Part shown: piece by piece, positions 14,532 through 22,522 of the stretch
Position numbering within the stretch: the stretch's first letter is position 1
Layout: each line of letters starts with the position of its first letter
NCBI RefSeq assembly: GCF_025143365.1
Contig: NZ_JALXPE010000052.1
Coordinates: 1-25,966, forward strand
DNA: 25,966 bases
Reading direction: 5' to 3'
From: Microbacterium sp. p3-SID336
GTDB lineage: Bacteria > Actinomycetota > Actinomycetes > Actinomycetales > Microbacteriaceae
The notes under the pieces: model-generated
The model's input: only the letters and a program-made list of their open reading frames with translations
Databases searched by the model: none
Told to the model about the DNA's origin: nothing
Made by a program: the position numbers and the translations under genes

Positions 14532-15833
14532 TCACTGGTCCACGCGGTTCGCGTTGGCGTACTCGACGATCTTGTCGAGCTGGGCCTTCGGGTCGGCCTC
14601 GCCGTTGACTGCCAGCGCGATCTGCTGCGTCATGTACGTGGCCATGTCGGAGGTCCACTGGAACGGCAGCGCCTTGGCGTCCTTCATCGCGCCGAAGACG
14701 GTGTCGATCGCGGCGAGCTGCTTCTCGTCGGTGACCGAGGAGGCGATGTTCTCGACGACCTTGTCGCCGCCCTCCGCGGTGCCGGGAGCCGTGCCGACCG
14801 CGAGCGACGAGAACGCGATCTGGTTCTCCTCGTTGGTCGCGAACTCGGCGAACGCCAGCGCGGCCTCCTTGTTGTCGGAGTCGGCGGAGACGTTCAGGCC
14901 CTGCACGTAGAGCGGCGCGACCCCGAGGCGCGGCGTGGCGACGGTGTTCGCCAGCAGGGTCGGCGCATCCTTCTGCAGGTCGGTCGTGAAGCCGGTGCCG
15001 CCGGTGGTGAAGGCGACCTTCTCCTGGATGTAGGCCTCCGCGTTGCCGCCGTAGTCGCCGGTCAGCGCCTCGGCCGGCATCGCGCCCGCCGCGTAGGCGT
15101 CGGCGTACTTCTGGATGATCGCGGCGGCCTCGTCGGTGTTGAAGTCGAACTCGCCCTCGTCGTTGATGACCTCCATGCCGGCGGCGGTGAAGGTGTCGAG
15201 CGCGGGGATCGAGGAGAGCAGCTGCACCTTGCCGCCGGACTCGGTGGCCACGTCGGTGGCGAGGGTGAGCAGCTCGTCGACTGTGGTGGGCAGGTTCTGC
15301 TCGGTCACGCCGTAGGGCGCGAGCTGGGCGAGGTTCCACCATGAGGCGTCGCTCGACAGGTACCACGGCAGGCCGTAGGTGCCCTCGACGCCGGGGTACT
15401 GGCTGTACGCCTCCCAGGCGCCGGTGTTGTACGCCGACTTCAGGTCGGGGTCGGCGGTGTCGAGGTCGACGAGCTTGCCGGCGGCGACCAGCGGGTAGGC
15501 GATGTCCGGCGGGAGGTTCAGCACGTCGGGGAGGGTGTCGGCGTTGGCCTGGCTGAGGATCTTCTCCTGGTAGCCGTCGCCCGGCTGGTCGAGCCACTCG
15601 ACCTTCACGTCGGGGTGCTCCTTCTCGAACGCGGCGATCAGGTCCTCGAAGTACGGGGTGAACTTCTCGTTCTTCAGCGACCAGGTCTGGAACTGGATCT
15701 CTCCGCTCAGGTCGCCGGAGGTGTCGATGGGACCGGAGTCGGCCGAGGTCGCGCCGCCTCCCGTGCAGCTCGCGAGCGCCAGGGCGCCGATCGTGAATGT
15801 TGCCAGAGCGACAATGCGTGCGGGAACTTTCAT
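14532..15833 (-). CDS. Extracellular sugar-binding lipoprotein of the ABC importer
   Basis: The 433-residue protein has a lipoprotein signal peptide with lipobox LASC (Cys 23). After cleavage it would be anchored on the outer face of the membrane. The mature part is a family 1 solute-binding protein: GEIQFQTWSLKNEKFTPYFEDLIAAFEKEHPDVKV, then YQEKILSQANADTLPDVLNL, and GLPWYLSSDASWWN, with the aromatic residues typical of oligosaccharide binding. GAGGAAG precedes the ATG at 15833. It is the first gene of a four-gene operon with two permeases and GH92. The presumed ligand is the glycan freed by the Endo H-like enzyme; this is inferred from the locus and the shared operator. Confidence 0.93.
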   Translation of the reverse strand: MKVPARIVALATFTIGALALASCTGGGATSADSGPIDTSGDLSGEIQFQTWSLKNEKFTPYFEDLIAAFEKEHPDVKVEWLDQPGDGYQEKILSQANADTLPDVLNLPPDIAYPLVAAGKLVDLDTADPDLKSAYNTGAWEAYSQYPGVEGTYGLPWYLSSDASWWNLAQLAPYGVTEQNLPTTVDELLTLATDVATESGGKVQLLSSIPALDTFTAAGMEVINDEGEFDFNTDEAAAIIQKYADAYAAGAMPAEALTGDYGGNAEAYIQEKVAFTTGGTGFTTDLQKDAPTLLANTVATPRLGVAPLYVQGLNVSADSDNKEAALAFAEFATNEENQIAFSSLAVGTAPGTAEGGDKVVENIASSVTDEKQLAAIDTVFGAMKDAKALPFQWTSDMATYMTQQIALAVNGEADPKAQLDKIVEYANANRVDQ

Positions 15834-15884
15834 CGTGCTTCTTCCTCGAGGCGGGCGATTCGGCGCGCGGTCCGGCCGTCCGGA

Positions 15885-15930
15885 CTACAGCGCTTTAGCA
15901 GATGAAACCATCCTCGACGTCCGCTGTCAA
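15885..15930 (-). promoter_or_regulatory. Promoter and operator of the importer/GH92 operon
   Basis: On the minus strand, TTGACA (15925-15930) is a perfect -35. It is followed after 17 bp by a weak -10, TTTCAT (15902-15907). CTACAGCGCTTTAG (15885-15898), written on the plus strand, is the best copy of the operator, 13 of 14 to the ideal CTAAAGCGCTTTAG. It covers the expected transcription start, a classic repressor position. Confidence 0.7.
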
Positions 15931-15971
15931 GACGGCCGTGTCGGGCCTCCGTCGAACTCCCGGGAGGCTGG

Positions 15972-16000
15972 TATGCAGCTTGTTGCTCAAGCGTTATAGT
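15972..16000 (+). promoter_or_regulatory. Promoter and operator of the GH5 gene
   Basis: TATAGT (15995-16000) is a clear -10; the -35 (TATGCA, 15972-15977) is weak. CTCAAGCGTTATAG (15986-15999) matches 11 of 14 operator positions and overlaps the -10 exactly as before the Endo H-like gene. Only about 95 bp separate it from the divergent importer promoter, so both could be controlled together. Confidence 0.65.
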
Positions 16001-16048
16001 AGTCCGACATGTCCTCGGGAGAGGGCTTCATCCGAAAGGTGCGAACAC

Positions 16049-17359
16049 ATGACGCAGCGTGGCGCTCTCGACGCTCCCCTGAGATTCGGGGCGAACTACA
16101 CGCCGTCGAAGGACTGGATGCACTCCTGGCTCGACTTCACCCCGGACGACGTGCGCCGCGACTTCGGCGCCCTCGCCGAGCTCGGTCTCGACCACGTCCG
16201 GGTGTTCCCGCTGTGGACGGTGCTGCAGCCCAACCGCACGCTCATCCGCACCAAGGCGCTGGATGACGTGCGGGCCATGGTCGACATCGCCGCCGAGTTC
16301 GAGCTGGACGCGAGCGTCGACGTGATCCAGGGGCATCTGTCGAGCTTCGACTTCGTCCCCGCCTGGCTCTCCACCTGGCACGACCGCAACATGTTCACCG
16401 ACCCGAAGGCGCTCGACGGGCAGGTCACGCTCGTGCAGCGGCTCGCCGGAGCGCTCCGGGACGCCCCGAACTTCCTCGGGCTGACGCTCGGCAACGAGAC
16501 GAACCAGTTCTCCGCGCATACGCACCCCTCGCCCTGGCCGGTCACGGTCGACGAGGCGGGCGGCTGGATCGAGGCGCTGCTCGCCGCCGCACACGAAGCG
16601 GCGCCCGACCTGCCGCACGTGCACAGCGAGTACGACGCCGTCTGGTACATGGACGACCACGGCTTCACCCCGGCGCACGCCTCCCGTCTCGGCGCCATGA
16701 CCACGATCCACTCCTGGATCTTCAACGGCACGGCGCAGCGGTACGGCGGGCGTTCGGTCGCCTCCGACCGGCACGCCGAGTACCTCATCGAGCTCTCCCG
16801 GGCATTCGCGACCGATCCCGAGCGCATCGTCTGGCTGCAGGAGGTGGGCGCGCCGGCGAACTGCCTCGACGAGGCGGAGATGCCCGGCTTCCTGGAGGCC
16901 ACCCTGCGCTCCTCGGCGCGGACCGCGAACCTGTGGGGCGTCACCTGGTGGTGCTCGCACGACGTGAGCCGCGAGCTGGGCGACTTCCCCGAGCTGGAGT
17001 ACTCGCTCGGCCTGATCGATCAGACCGGTGCCGCGAAGCCTCTCGGACGCCGCTTCGCCGAGCTGATCCCGGAGCTGCGCGCTCGCGTCGCGCCCCCGGA
17101 CCGCTCGACTGCGATCGTGGTGGAGGTCGACGAGCACGAGACGCCCGTGAGCCGCGCGGCGCTCAGCCCGGGCGGGGCTGTGTTCCAGGCCTGGGTCGAC
17201 GCGTGCGCTGCGGGGGACGATCCCGCCTTCGTGACCTCGCGCACCGCCCTCGATCCTGCGGCCCTGGAGGCGCGCGGTATCCGTCGTCTCATCCGTCCCG
17301 ATCTGTCGGCCTCCGGCGTCGGCCGCTACGGCTCCGTCAACACCGTCGTCGACGCCTGA
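16049..17359 (+). CDS. GH5 (GH5_18-like) beta-mannosidase for the N-glycan core
   Basis: This 436-residue (beta/alpha)8 enzyme of clan GH-A type has an acid/base candidate in LGNETN (E150) and a nucleophile candidate in WLQEVGAP (E265). It also has [15 protein letters not shown] and TWWCSHD. There is no signal peptide, so it acts in the cytoplasm. Length and motifs resemble subfamily GH5_18. A Bifidobacterium member of that subfamily is a beta-mannosidase specific for Man-beta-1,4-GlcNAc of N-glycans, which is the disaccharide left when GH92/GH38 finish. The ATG at 16049 is preceded by AAAGG. The operator at 15986-15999 places it in the same regulon. The subfamily is assigned from memory of sequence character and context, so specificity is less certain than the family. 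Confidence 0.75.
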   Translation: MTQRGALDAPLRFGANYTPSKDWMHSWLDFTPDDVRRDFGALAELGLDHVRVFPLWTVLQPNRTLIRTKALDDVRAMVDIAAEFELDASVDVIQGHLSSFDFVPAWLSTWHDRNMFTDPKALDGQVTLVQRLAGALRDAPNFLGLTLGNETNQFSAHTHPSPWPVTVDEAGGWIEALLAAAHEAAPDLPHVHSEYDAVWYMDDHGFTPAHASRLGAMTTIHSWIFNGTAQRYGGRSVASDRHAEYLIELSRAFATDPERIVWLQEVGAPANCLDEAEMPGFLEATLRSSARTANLWGVTWWCSHDVSRELGDFPELEYSLGLIDQTGAAKPLGRRFAELIPELRARVAPPDRSTAIVVEVDEHETPVSRAALSPGGAVFQAWVDACAAGDDPAFVTSRTALDPAALEARGIRRLIRPDLSASGVGRYGSVNTVVDA

Positions 17360-17382
17360 CGGGACACTGCTGCTTCACCGAG

Positions 17383-17412
17383 GGCCGTGTCGGGCCCGGG
17401 TTCGACACGGCC
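17383..17412. terminator. Terminator-like hairpin between GH5 and the second lacI-type gene
   Basis: The perfect 10-bp arms GGCCGTGTCG (17383-17392) and CGACACGGCC (17403-17412) enclose a 10-nt loop. They sit between two convergent stops (17359 and 17455). The left arm repeats directly at 17410-17421 and, extended to 14 nt, at 15934-15947. Confidence 0.6.
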
Positions 17413-17454
17413 GTGTCGGGGGACCGGACCCCGTCGCTTCGGCTGCCCGGAGCC

Positions 17455-18480
17455 TCAGTGCTGCGGGGGCGCCGTGCTCTCGCGCGCGGTGAGCGTGGGG
17501 GTCGGGCCCTCGACGCTCGGCAGGGTCGTGCCGGCCTCGATCTGCTGCAGCAGCAGCGTCGCCGCCTGCTCGCCGAGCTCGAACGTGTCGCGGGTCATCG
17601 CCGTGATCGACGGGTTGATGAGCCCGGCGATCACCGAGTCGTCGAACGAGGCGAGCGAGACGTCCCGCGGCACCGCTCTGCCCATCTCCTGCGCGACGCG
17701 CAGCCCGGCGACGGCCATCACGTCGTTGTCGTACACGATCGCCGTCGGTCGGAGCCGGCCGGAGAGCTGCGCGCGCGTCACGGCGGAGGCGCGTGCCGGG
17801 GAGAAGTCGGTCGTGATCACCTCGCTCGCGATGCCGTCGGCGGCCATGCGCTCCAAGACCTCGGCGCGCAGACGCGTGTGCTCCAGCTCGGCGGGACCGG
17901 CGACGTAGGCGATGCGGGTGTGGCCGAGGGCGGCGAGGTAGGAGAAGAGGGTCTCCGCGACGGTGTCGTCCCCGATCCAGACGCTGGGCACCGCACCCTC
18001 GGGAGACGGCTTCGAGCCGATCATCACGGCGCGGGCGTCGAGGGCGGCGATGCGGTCACCGCGCGGGTCGTCGTCGCGGGGGTCGATCAGGATGATGCCG
18101 TCGACCTGGTTGGAGGAGCGCCACTGCCGGTGCACCTCCATCTCCTCCTCGATGTCGGCGACCAGGCGCAGCTGCAGGCCGACCTTGCTGACGGAGAGCC
18201 GCGACTCGATGCCCGCGATCAGGTCGGTGAAGAACGCCTCCGACCCGAGGGATCGCGCGGGGCGGGCGAGCGCGAAGCCGACTGCGTTGGCGCGCGCGCC
18301 GACCAGCGCGCGTGCCGCGGAGCTCGGCTGCCAGTGGTGCTCCTCGATGATCGCGAGGATGCGCTGCCTGGTCTCCTCGCTCACGCCGGGGCGCCCGTTG
18401 AGCGCGAAGGAGACGGCGCCGGGGGAGACGCCGGCCAGGCGTGCGATGTCCGCGATCGTCACGCGCTTCCCCGAGGCCAT
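17455..18480 (-). CDS. LacI-family repressor of the N-glycan regulon
   Basis: The 341-residue protein has an N-terminal helix-turn-helix (residues about 8-30; TIADIARLAGVSPGAVSFAL) and a hinge ending ARALVGARANAVGFAL. A sugar-binding-like effector domain follows (QVDGIILIDPRDDD; ALGHTRIAYVAGP; SLASFDDSVIAGLINPSITAM). It sits between the GH5 and GH38 genes. The operator-like palindrome recurs at five promoters of the locus, including its own (18493-18506) and the divergent GH38 gene, so it is the natural candidate to bind them. The inducer is probably a mannosyl oligosaccharide or Man-GlcNAc (inference). No Shine-Dalgarno is evident before the ATG at 18480. A TAGGGT ending 7 nt upstream would allow a leaderless transcript. 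Confidence 0.92.
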   Translation of the reverse strand: MASGKRVTIADIARLAGVSPGAVSFALNGRPGVSEETRQRILAIIEEHHWQPSSAARALVGARANAVGFALARPARSLGSEAFFTDLIAGIESRLSVSKVGLQLRLVADIEEEMEVHRQWRSSNQVDGIILIDPRDDDPRGDRIAALDARAVMIGSKPSPEGAVPSVWIGDDTVAETLFSYLAALGHTRIAYVAGPAELEHTRLRAEVLERMAADGIASEVITTDFSPARASAVTRAQLSGRLRPTAIVYDNDVMAVAGLRVAQEMGRAVPRDVSLASFDDSVIAGLINPSITAMTRDTFELGEQAATLLLQQIEAGTTLPSVEGPTPTLTARESTAPPQH

Positions 18481-18492
18481 GGCATCACCCTA

Positions 18493-18506
18493 CTTGATCG
18501 GTTTAG
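18493..18506. promoter_or_regulatory. Operator-like site before the second lacI-type gene
   Basis: CTTGATCGGTTTAG matches 10 of 14 positions of CTAAAGCGCTTTAG and ends 13 bp from the repressor's start codon, suggesting autoregulation. It lies 40 bp from the GH38 operator, so the pair could act together. Confidence 0.5.
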
Positions 18507-18533
18507 CCTCCCGGAAGCGCGCGCGGGGTCCCG

Positions 18534-18562
18534 TAGACTCGCATCACTAGATCGCTTTAGTA
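18534..18562 (+). promoter_or_regulatory. Promoter and operator of the GH38 gene
   Basis: TAGACT (18534-18539) and TTTAGT (18557-18562) are 17 bp apart. CTAGATCGCTTTAG (18547-18560) matches 12 of 14 operator positions and overlaps the -10 in the same register as before the Endo H-like and GH5 genes. Confidence 0.65.
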
Positions 18563-18614
18563 AATCCGATAGCATCAACAGCAACCCTCACCGTCGAGCC
18601 CGGAGACTCCCACC

Positions 18615-21608
18615 ATGCATGACGACACCTCGCTCACCGTCGGCCGCGTCAAGCGGGTCCTGGACGAGCGCATCCGCCCCGCGATCCACTCCGGCGCCGT
18701 CCCGCTCACGGTCGAGCTGCACGAGCTGCCGGGCGAGCCGATCCCGCCGGCCGAGGGTCTGGCGCTCGACTTAGCACCCGGCGCGGTCGGCGAGCTGTGG
18801 GGCCCTGCGTGGGGCACGACCTGGTTCAGGCTCACGGGCCGCGTGCCCGCGGAGTGGGCGGGCCGCCGTGTCGAGGCGCTGATCGACCTCGGCTTCGACG
18901 TGAACATGACGGGCTTCCAGTGCGAGGCCCTGGCGTACCGCCCCGATGGCACGCCGATCAAGAGCATCAACCCGCGCAACCAGTGGGTGCCGATCGCCGA
19001 GACCGCCGCGGGCGACGAGCCCGTCGAGCTCTACCTGGAGGGCGCGTCCAACCCGGTGCTGCTCGACTACCACCCCTTCCTGCCGACGCAGGAGGGCGAC
19101 ATCCTCACCTCCTCGAAGGAGCCCCTGTACCGACTGCGCCGCCTGGACCTCGCGGTGTTCGAGCCGGAGGTGTTCGACCTGTCGCTCGACCTCGAGGTGC
19201 TGTTCGAGCTGCAGGCCGAGCTTCCCGCGACGTCGCCGCGGCGCATGCGCATCCTGCAGGCGATGGACGACGCCCTCGACGTGCTCGATCTGCAGCGCAT
19301 CGTCGACACGGCCGCCGACGCCCGGGCCCGCCTGGCCGACGTGCTCGCCGCGCCCGCCGAGGCCAGCGCGCACCGCATCTCCGCGGTCGGGCACGCCCAC
19401 ATCGACTCCGCGTGGCTGTGGCCCGTGCGGGAGACGATCCGCAAGGTGGCGCGCACCACGTCCTCCATGACCACCCTCATCGAGGAGCAGCCCGACTTCC
19501 AGTACGGCATGTCCAGCGCGCAGCAGTACGCGTGGCTCCAGGAGCACCGGCCGGAGGTGTGGGAGCGGGTGAAGGCCGCGGTCGCCGCAGGGCGCTTCCT
19601 CCCGCTGGGCGGCATGTGGGTCGAGTCCGACACCGTGATGCCGACGGGCGAGTCGCTCGTGCGGCAGTTCTCCCACGGCCAGCGCTTCTTCGAGCGCGAG
19701 TTCGGCATCCGCTCGAAGGGCGTGTGGCTGCCCGACAGCTTCGGCTACTCGCCCGCCCTCCCGCAGCTCATGCGCCGCGCGGGCTTCGAGTGGTTCTTCA
19801 CGCAGAAGATCTCGTGGAACCAGCAGAACGTGTTCCCGCACCACACCTTCCTGTGGGAGGGCATCGACGGCTCGCAGGTGTTCACGCACTTCCCGTCCAT
19901 GGACACCTACAACTCGCAGCTGAGCGGCATGGAGGTCGCGAAGGCCTCCCGGCAGTTCAAGGAGAACCGGGTCACGTCGCGGTCGATCGCACCGGTCGGC
20001 TGGGGCGACGGCGGCGGCGGCACGACCCGGGAGATGACGGGCAAGGCCGAGCGGCTGCGCGACCTCGAGGGCAGCGCGCAGGTGGTGTGGGAGCACCCGG
20101 ACGACTTCTTCGCGCAGGCGCGGGCCGAGCTGCCGCACCCCGCCGTGTGGGTGGGGGAGCTGTACCTGGAGCTGCACCGCGGCACCCTCACCAGCCAGCA
20201 CGCCACGAAGGCGCTGCACCGCTGGGCCGAGCACGCGCTGGTCGAGGCCGAGCTGTGGGCGGCCACCGACGCCGTGCGCACCGGGGCCGCATACCCGCAG
20301 GCCGAGTTCGACCGGCTGTGGCAGACCGTGCTGCTGCACGAGTTCCACGACATCCTGCCCGGCACGTCCATCGCCTGGGTGCACCGGGAGGCGGTCGCCG
20401 TGCTGTCCGACGTGCTCTCGGACGCGCAGGACATCGCGGATGCCGCGCGGCGGTCGCTCGCCGGAGAGGGCGACCGCGCCCTGCGCTTCGTGCCGACCTC
20501 GGTCGGCGGCGGCCGTGCGCTCGGGGCGGCGTTCGTCGGGGAGAGCACGGCTGCGCCGGTGTCTCTGACCCAGGAGGACGGCGGCTGGCGGCTGGAGAAC
20601 GACCTCGTCTCGGTGCTCGTGTCGGGGGAGGGGCTGATCGTCTCCGCGGTCGACAAGGCGTCAGGGCGGGAGGCGGTCGCCGCCGGCAGGGCCGCGAACC
20701 TGTTCCAGCTGCACCAGGACTTCCCGAACATGTGGGACGCCTGGGACATCGACCGGTACTACCGCAACAGCGTCGAGGACCTCACGGCGGTCTCGTCGAT
20801 CGAGGCGACCGTCATCAACGGCGTCGCCCAGATCGTCGTCGTGCGGCCGTTCTCCGAGTCGAGCATCACGCAGACGATCATCCTCGCGCCGGAGTCGCGC
20901 ACGGTGCACCTGCGCAACGACGTCGACTGGCACGAGACCGAGAAGCTGCTCAAGCTCGCCTTCCCGCTCGACATCCAGGCGGCGCACACCGAGGCCGAGA
21001 CGCAGTTCGGCTACCAGGCGCGCGTCACCCACACCAACACGAGCTGGGAGGCCGCGAAGTTCGAGACCTCGATGCACCGCTTCGTGCTGGTGCGGGAGCA
21101 GGACTTCGGTGCGGCGCTCGTGAACGACTCGATCTACGGCTACGACACCACGCGCGACGTCGACGGCGACGCGGTCACCACCACCGTGCGGCTCTCGCTG
21201 CTGCGGGCTCCCCGGTTCCCCGACCCCGACACCGACCACGGCCACCACCAGATCGAGGTCGGCTTCGTGATCGGCGCGGATGCGGCGACCGCGACCGCCG
21301 AGGGCATCCGTCTCAACGCGCTGCCGACCGTGGTGCGCGGCGCGCGCGAGGTGGAGCCGCTGGTCGCCGTGACCGGTGAGGGCATCGTCGTGTCGGCGGT
21401 CAAGCTCGCCGACGACGGCTCGGGCGACGTGATCGTGCGGGTGTACGAGGCCCTCGGACGCCGGGCCGCGGGCGAGCTGTCGGTCGGGTTCGCGCATCGC
21501 GAGGTGCGCGAGGTGAGCCTGATCGAGGACGACCTCGACGAGGCGCGCGAGGGCGGCGAGCTGCGGCTCCGTCCGTTCGAGGTGCGGACGCTCCGCATCG
21601 TGCGCTGA
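18615..21608 (+). CDS. GH38 alpha-mannosidase, cytoplasmic
   Basis: The 997-residue enzyme is of usual length for bacterial/ER-cytosolic type GH38. An N-terminal beta domain (about 1-250) precedes the catalytic domain. That domain has zinc ligands in GHAHIDSAWLWP (H260, H262, D264), the nucleophile Asp in WLPDSFGYSPALPQLM (D374), and the C-terminal zinc His in HEFHDILPG. A long beta-sandwich C-terminal half follows. It is a retaining, zinc-dependent exo-alpha-mannosidase. With no signal peptide it would trim imported mannosides alongside GH92. GGAG lies 9 nt before the ATG. A TTA codon is at codon 53 (18771-18773), inside an operator-like half-site. It is transcribed divergently from the repressor. 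Confidence 0.94.
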   Translation: MHDDTSLTVGRVKRVLDERIRPAIHSGAVPLTVELHELPGEPIPPAEGLALDLAPGAVGELWGPAWGTTWFRLTGRVPAEWAGRRVEALIDLGFDVNMTGFQCEALAYRPDGTPIKSINPRNQWVPIAETAAGDEPVELYLEGASNPVLLDYHPFLPTQEGDILTSSKEPLYRLRRLDLAVFEPEVFDLSLDLEVLFELQAELPATSPRRMRILQAMDDALDVLDLQRIVDTAADARARLADVLAAPAEASAHRISAVGHAHIDSAWLWPVRETIRKVARTTSSMTTLIEEQPDFQYGMSSAQQYAWLQEHRPEVWERVKAAVAAGRFLPLGGMWVESDTVMPTGESLVRQFSHGQRFFEREFGIRSKGVWLPDSFGYSPALPQLMRRAGFEWFFTQKISWNQQNVFPHHTFLWEGIDGSQVFTHFPSMDTYNSQLSGMEVAKASRQFKENRVTSRSIAPVGWGDGGGGTTREMTGKAERLRDLEGSAQVVWEHPDDFFAQARAELPHPAVWVGELYLELHRGTLTSQHATKALHRWAEHALVEAELWAATDAVRTGAAYPQAEFDRLWQTVLLHEFHDILPGTSIAWVHREAVAVLSDVLSDAQDIADAARRSLAGEGDRALRFVPTSVGGGRALGAAFVGESTAAPVSLTQEDGGWRLENDLVSVLVSGEGLIVSAVDKASGREAVAAGRAANLFQLHQDFPNMWDAWDIDRYYRNSVEDLTAVSSIEATVINGVAQIVVVRPFSESSITQTIILAPESRTVHLRNDVDWHETEKLLKLAFPLDIQAAHTEAETQFGYQARVTHTNTSWEAAKFETSMHRFVLVREQDFGAALVNDSIYGYDTTRDVDGDAVTTTVRLSLLRAPRFPDPDTDHGHHQIEVGFVIGADAATATAEGIRLNALPTVVRGAREVEPLVAVTGEGIVVSAVKLADDGSGDVIVRVYEALGRRAAGELSVGFAHREVREVSLIEDDLDEAREGGELRLRPFEVRTLRIVR
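18767..18776. promoter_or_regulatory. Operator-like half-site with TTA codon in the GH38 gene
   Basis: CGACTTAGCA resembles the half-site CGCTTTAGCA (15891-15900) at 8 of 10 bases. It lies about 207 bp downstream of the promoter operator, close to the spacing in the Endo H-like gene. The evidence is weak on its own and is listed because of the parallel. Confidence 0.25.
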
Positions 21609-21660
21609 GGCGCGGGCGCAGGCGTGGGGCGCGGGGCGCAGGCTGCCGTGATCGCACTCG

Positions 21661-21693
21661 GGCCGGCGTCCGGGCCCGGCCCCGGGGCCGGCC
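21661..21693. terminator. GC-rich inverted repeat after the GH38 gene
   Basis: GGCCGGC (21661-21667) can pair with GCCGGCC (21687-21693), and the GC-rich interior offers further pairing. It lies 53 nt after the GH38 stop. The rest of 21609-21790 holds G-rich GGCGCRGG-like direct repeats and a possible -10 TAGGAT at 21726-21731 for the next gene. Confidence 0.4.
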
Positions 21694-21790
21694 ACTCTGT
21701 GCCTCTGGTGGGTCTTCGCCTCCGATAGGATCCGGTGAGCGGTGATCCGTTCGCGATCGGCGAGCCACTGCGATCTGGGGATGGGGAGCA

Positions 21791-22459
21791 ATGACGTCTG
21801 ACGAGCCCACGGGTATCAGCCGCCGAGGTGTCGTGAAGGCAGCGGCATGGAGTCTGCCGGTGATCGCGGCGACGACGACCGTTCCGCTTGCCGCGGCCAG
21901 TGCGGCCCCCGCAGCGTCGGCGTACATCGCGACGACGTGCGGTGGGCCTGATCGCCTGACGCTGTACATCACCAACAGCGGCACTTCCGCGCTGCAGACC
22001 TTCGTCGACGTCGACCTCGACGACGACGGCGTCTGGGACGCCGGCGACGGACCGATCGTGAACCCCGGCGAGACTCAGACGCTGGGGTACGGGCTGATGG
22101 CGAATGGGGCATACCGGTTCCGGGTGATGACGGCCGACGCCGTCCTTCTGCAGGAACGTGTGGTGCTCGATTGCGCACCCGTCGGTCTGCGGGCGTGGAC
22201 CACGAGTGCCATCGAGAACGGGACGAACCCTGTTCTCACCGTGCACCTCCAGAATGAGACGTCCTCGCCGATGCAGACGTACATCGATCTGGATTGGGAC
22301 CGTGACGGCATCCCCGATTCGGGAGACGGGCCCGTGCTCGCCCCGAATGAGTACCGGGAGGTCCGGTACGAGCTCTGGTTCGCTGACTTCGGTGTCACCG
22401 TTCGGAACGACGTGGGATACGCGCTGAACACGACCGTGGCCTTCGGCAGCGGGGCATAG
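21791..22459 (+). CDS. Tat-type exported protein with two DxDxDG-bearing repeats
   Basis: The 222-residue precursor begins with a twin-arginine-like signal (SRRGVVKAAAWSLPVIAATT, then AAASAAPAA), so Tat export is likely. The mature part consists of two homologous units (about 45-128 and 129-222). Each has LTLYITN/LTVHLQN, then QTFVDVDLDDDGVWDAGDGP or QTYIDLDWDRDGIPDSGDGP, then a beta-rich tail. The DxDxDG loops look like calcium-binding loops of dockerin or thrombospondin-3 type. Cys near 50 and 128 could form a disulphide. GGGGAG precedes the ATG at 21791. The function is not recognised. It may be a cell-surface structural protein. It shows no LacI operator. Confidence 0.75.
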   Translation: MTSDEPTGISRRGVVKAAAWSLPVIAATTTVPLAAASAAPAASAYIATTCGGPDRLTLYITNSGTSALQTFVDVDLDDDGVWDAGDGPIVNPGETQTLGYGLMANGAYRFRVMTADAVLLQERVVLDCAPVGLRAWTTSAIENGTNPVLTVHLQNETSSPMQTYIDLDWDRDGIPDSGDGPVLAPNEYREVRYELWFADFGVTVRNDVGYALNTTVAFGSGA

Positions 22460-22465
22460 CTCCGA

Positions 22466-22484
22466 CTCCGTCGGCTGCACGGAG
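22466..22484. terminator. Short hairpin between convergent genes
   Basis: CTCCGT (22466-22471) and ACGGAG (22479-22484) form a 6-bp stem with a 7-nt loop between the stops at 22459 and 22523. It is a modest candidate terminator. Confidence 0.35.
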
Positions 22485-22522
22485 CCCGGATCCGGATCGA
22501 CCCGGGTCACCTCCGAGCGACG

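Noticed and set aside
13936..14910. Plus-strand frames opposite the permease and binding-protein genes
   Set aside because: They are antisense to membrane proteins and a lipoprotein with clear motifs. No ribosome binding site or recognisable domain was found.
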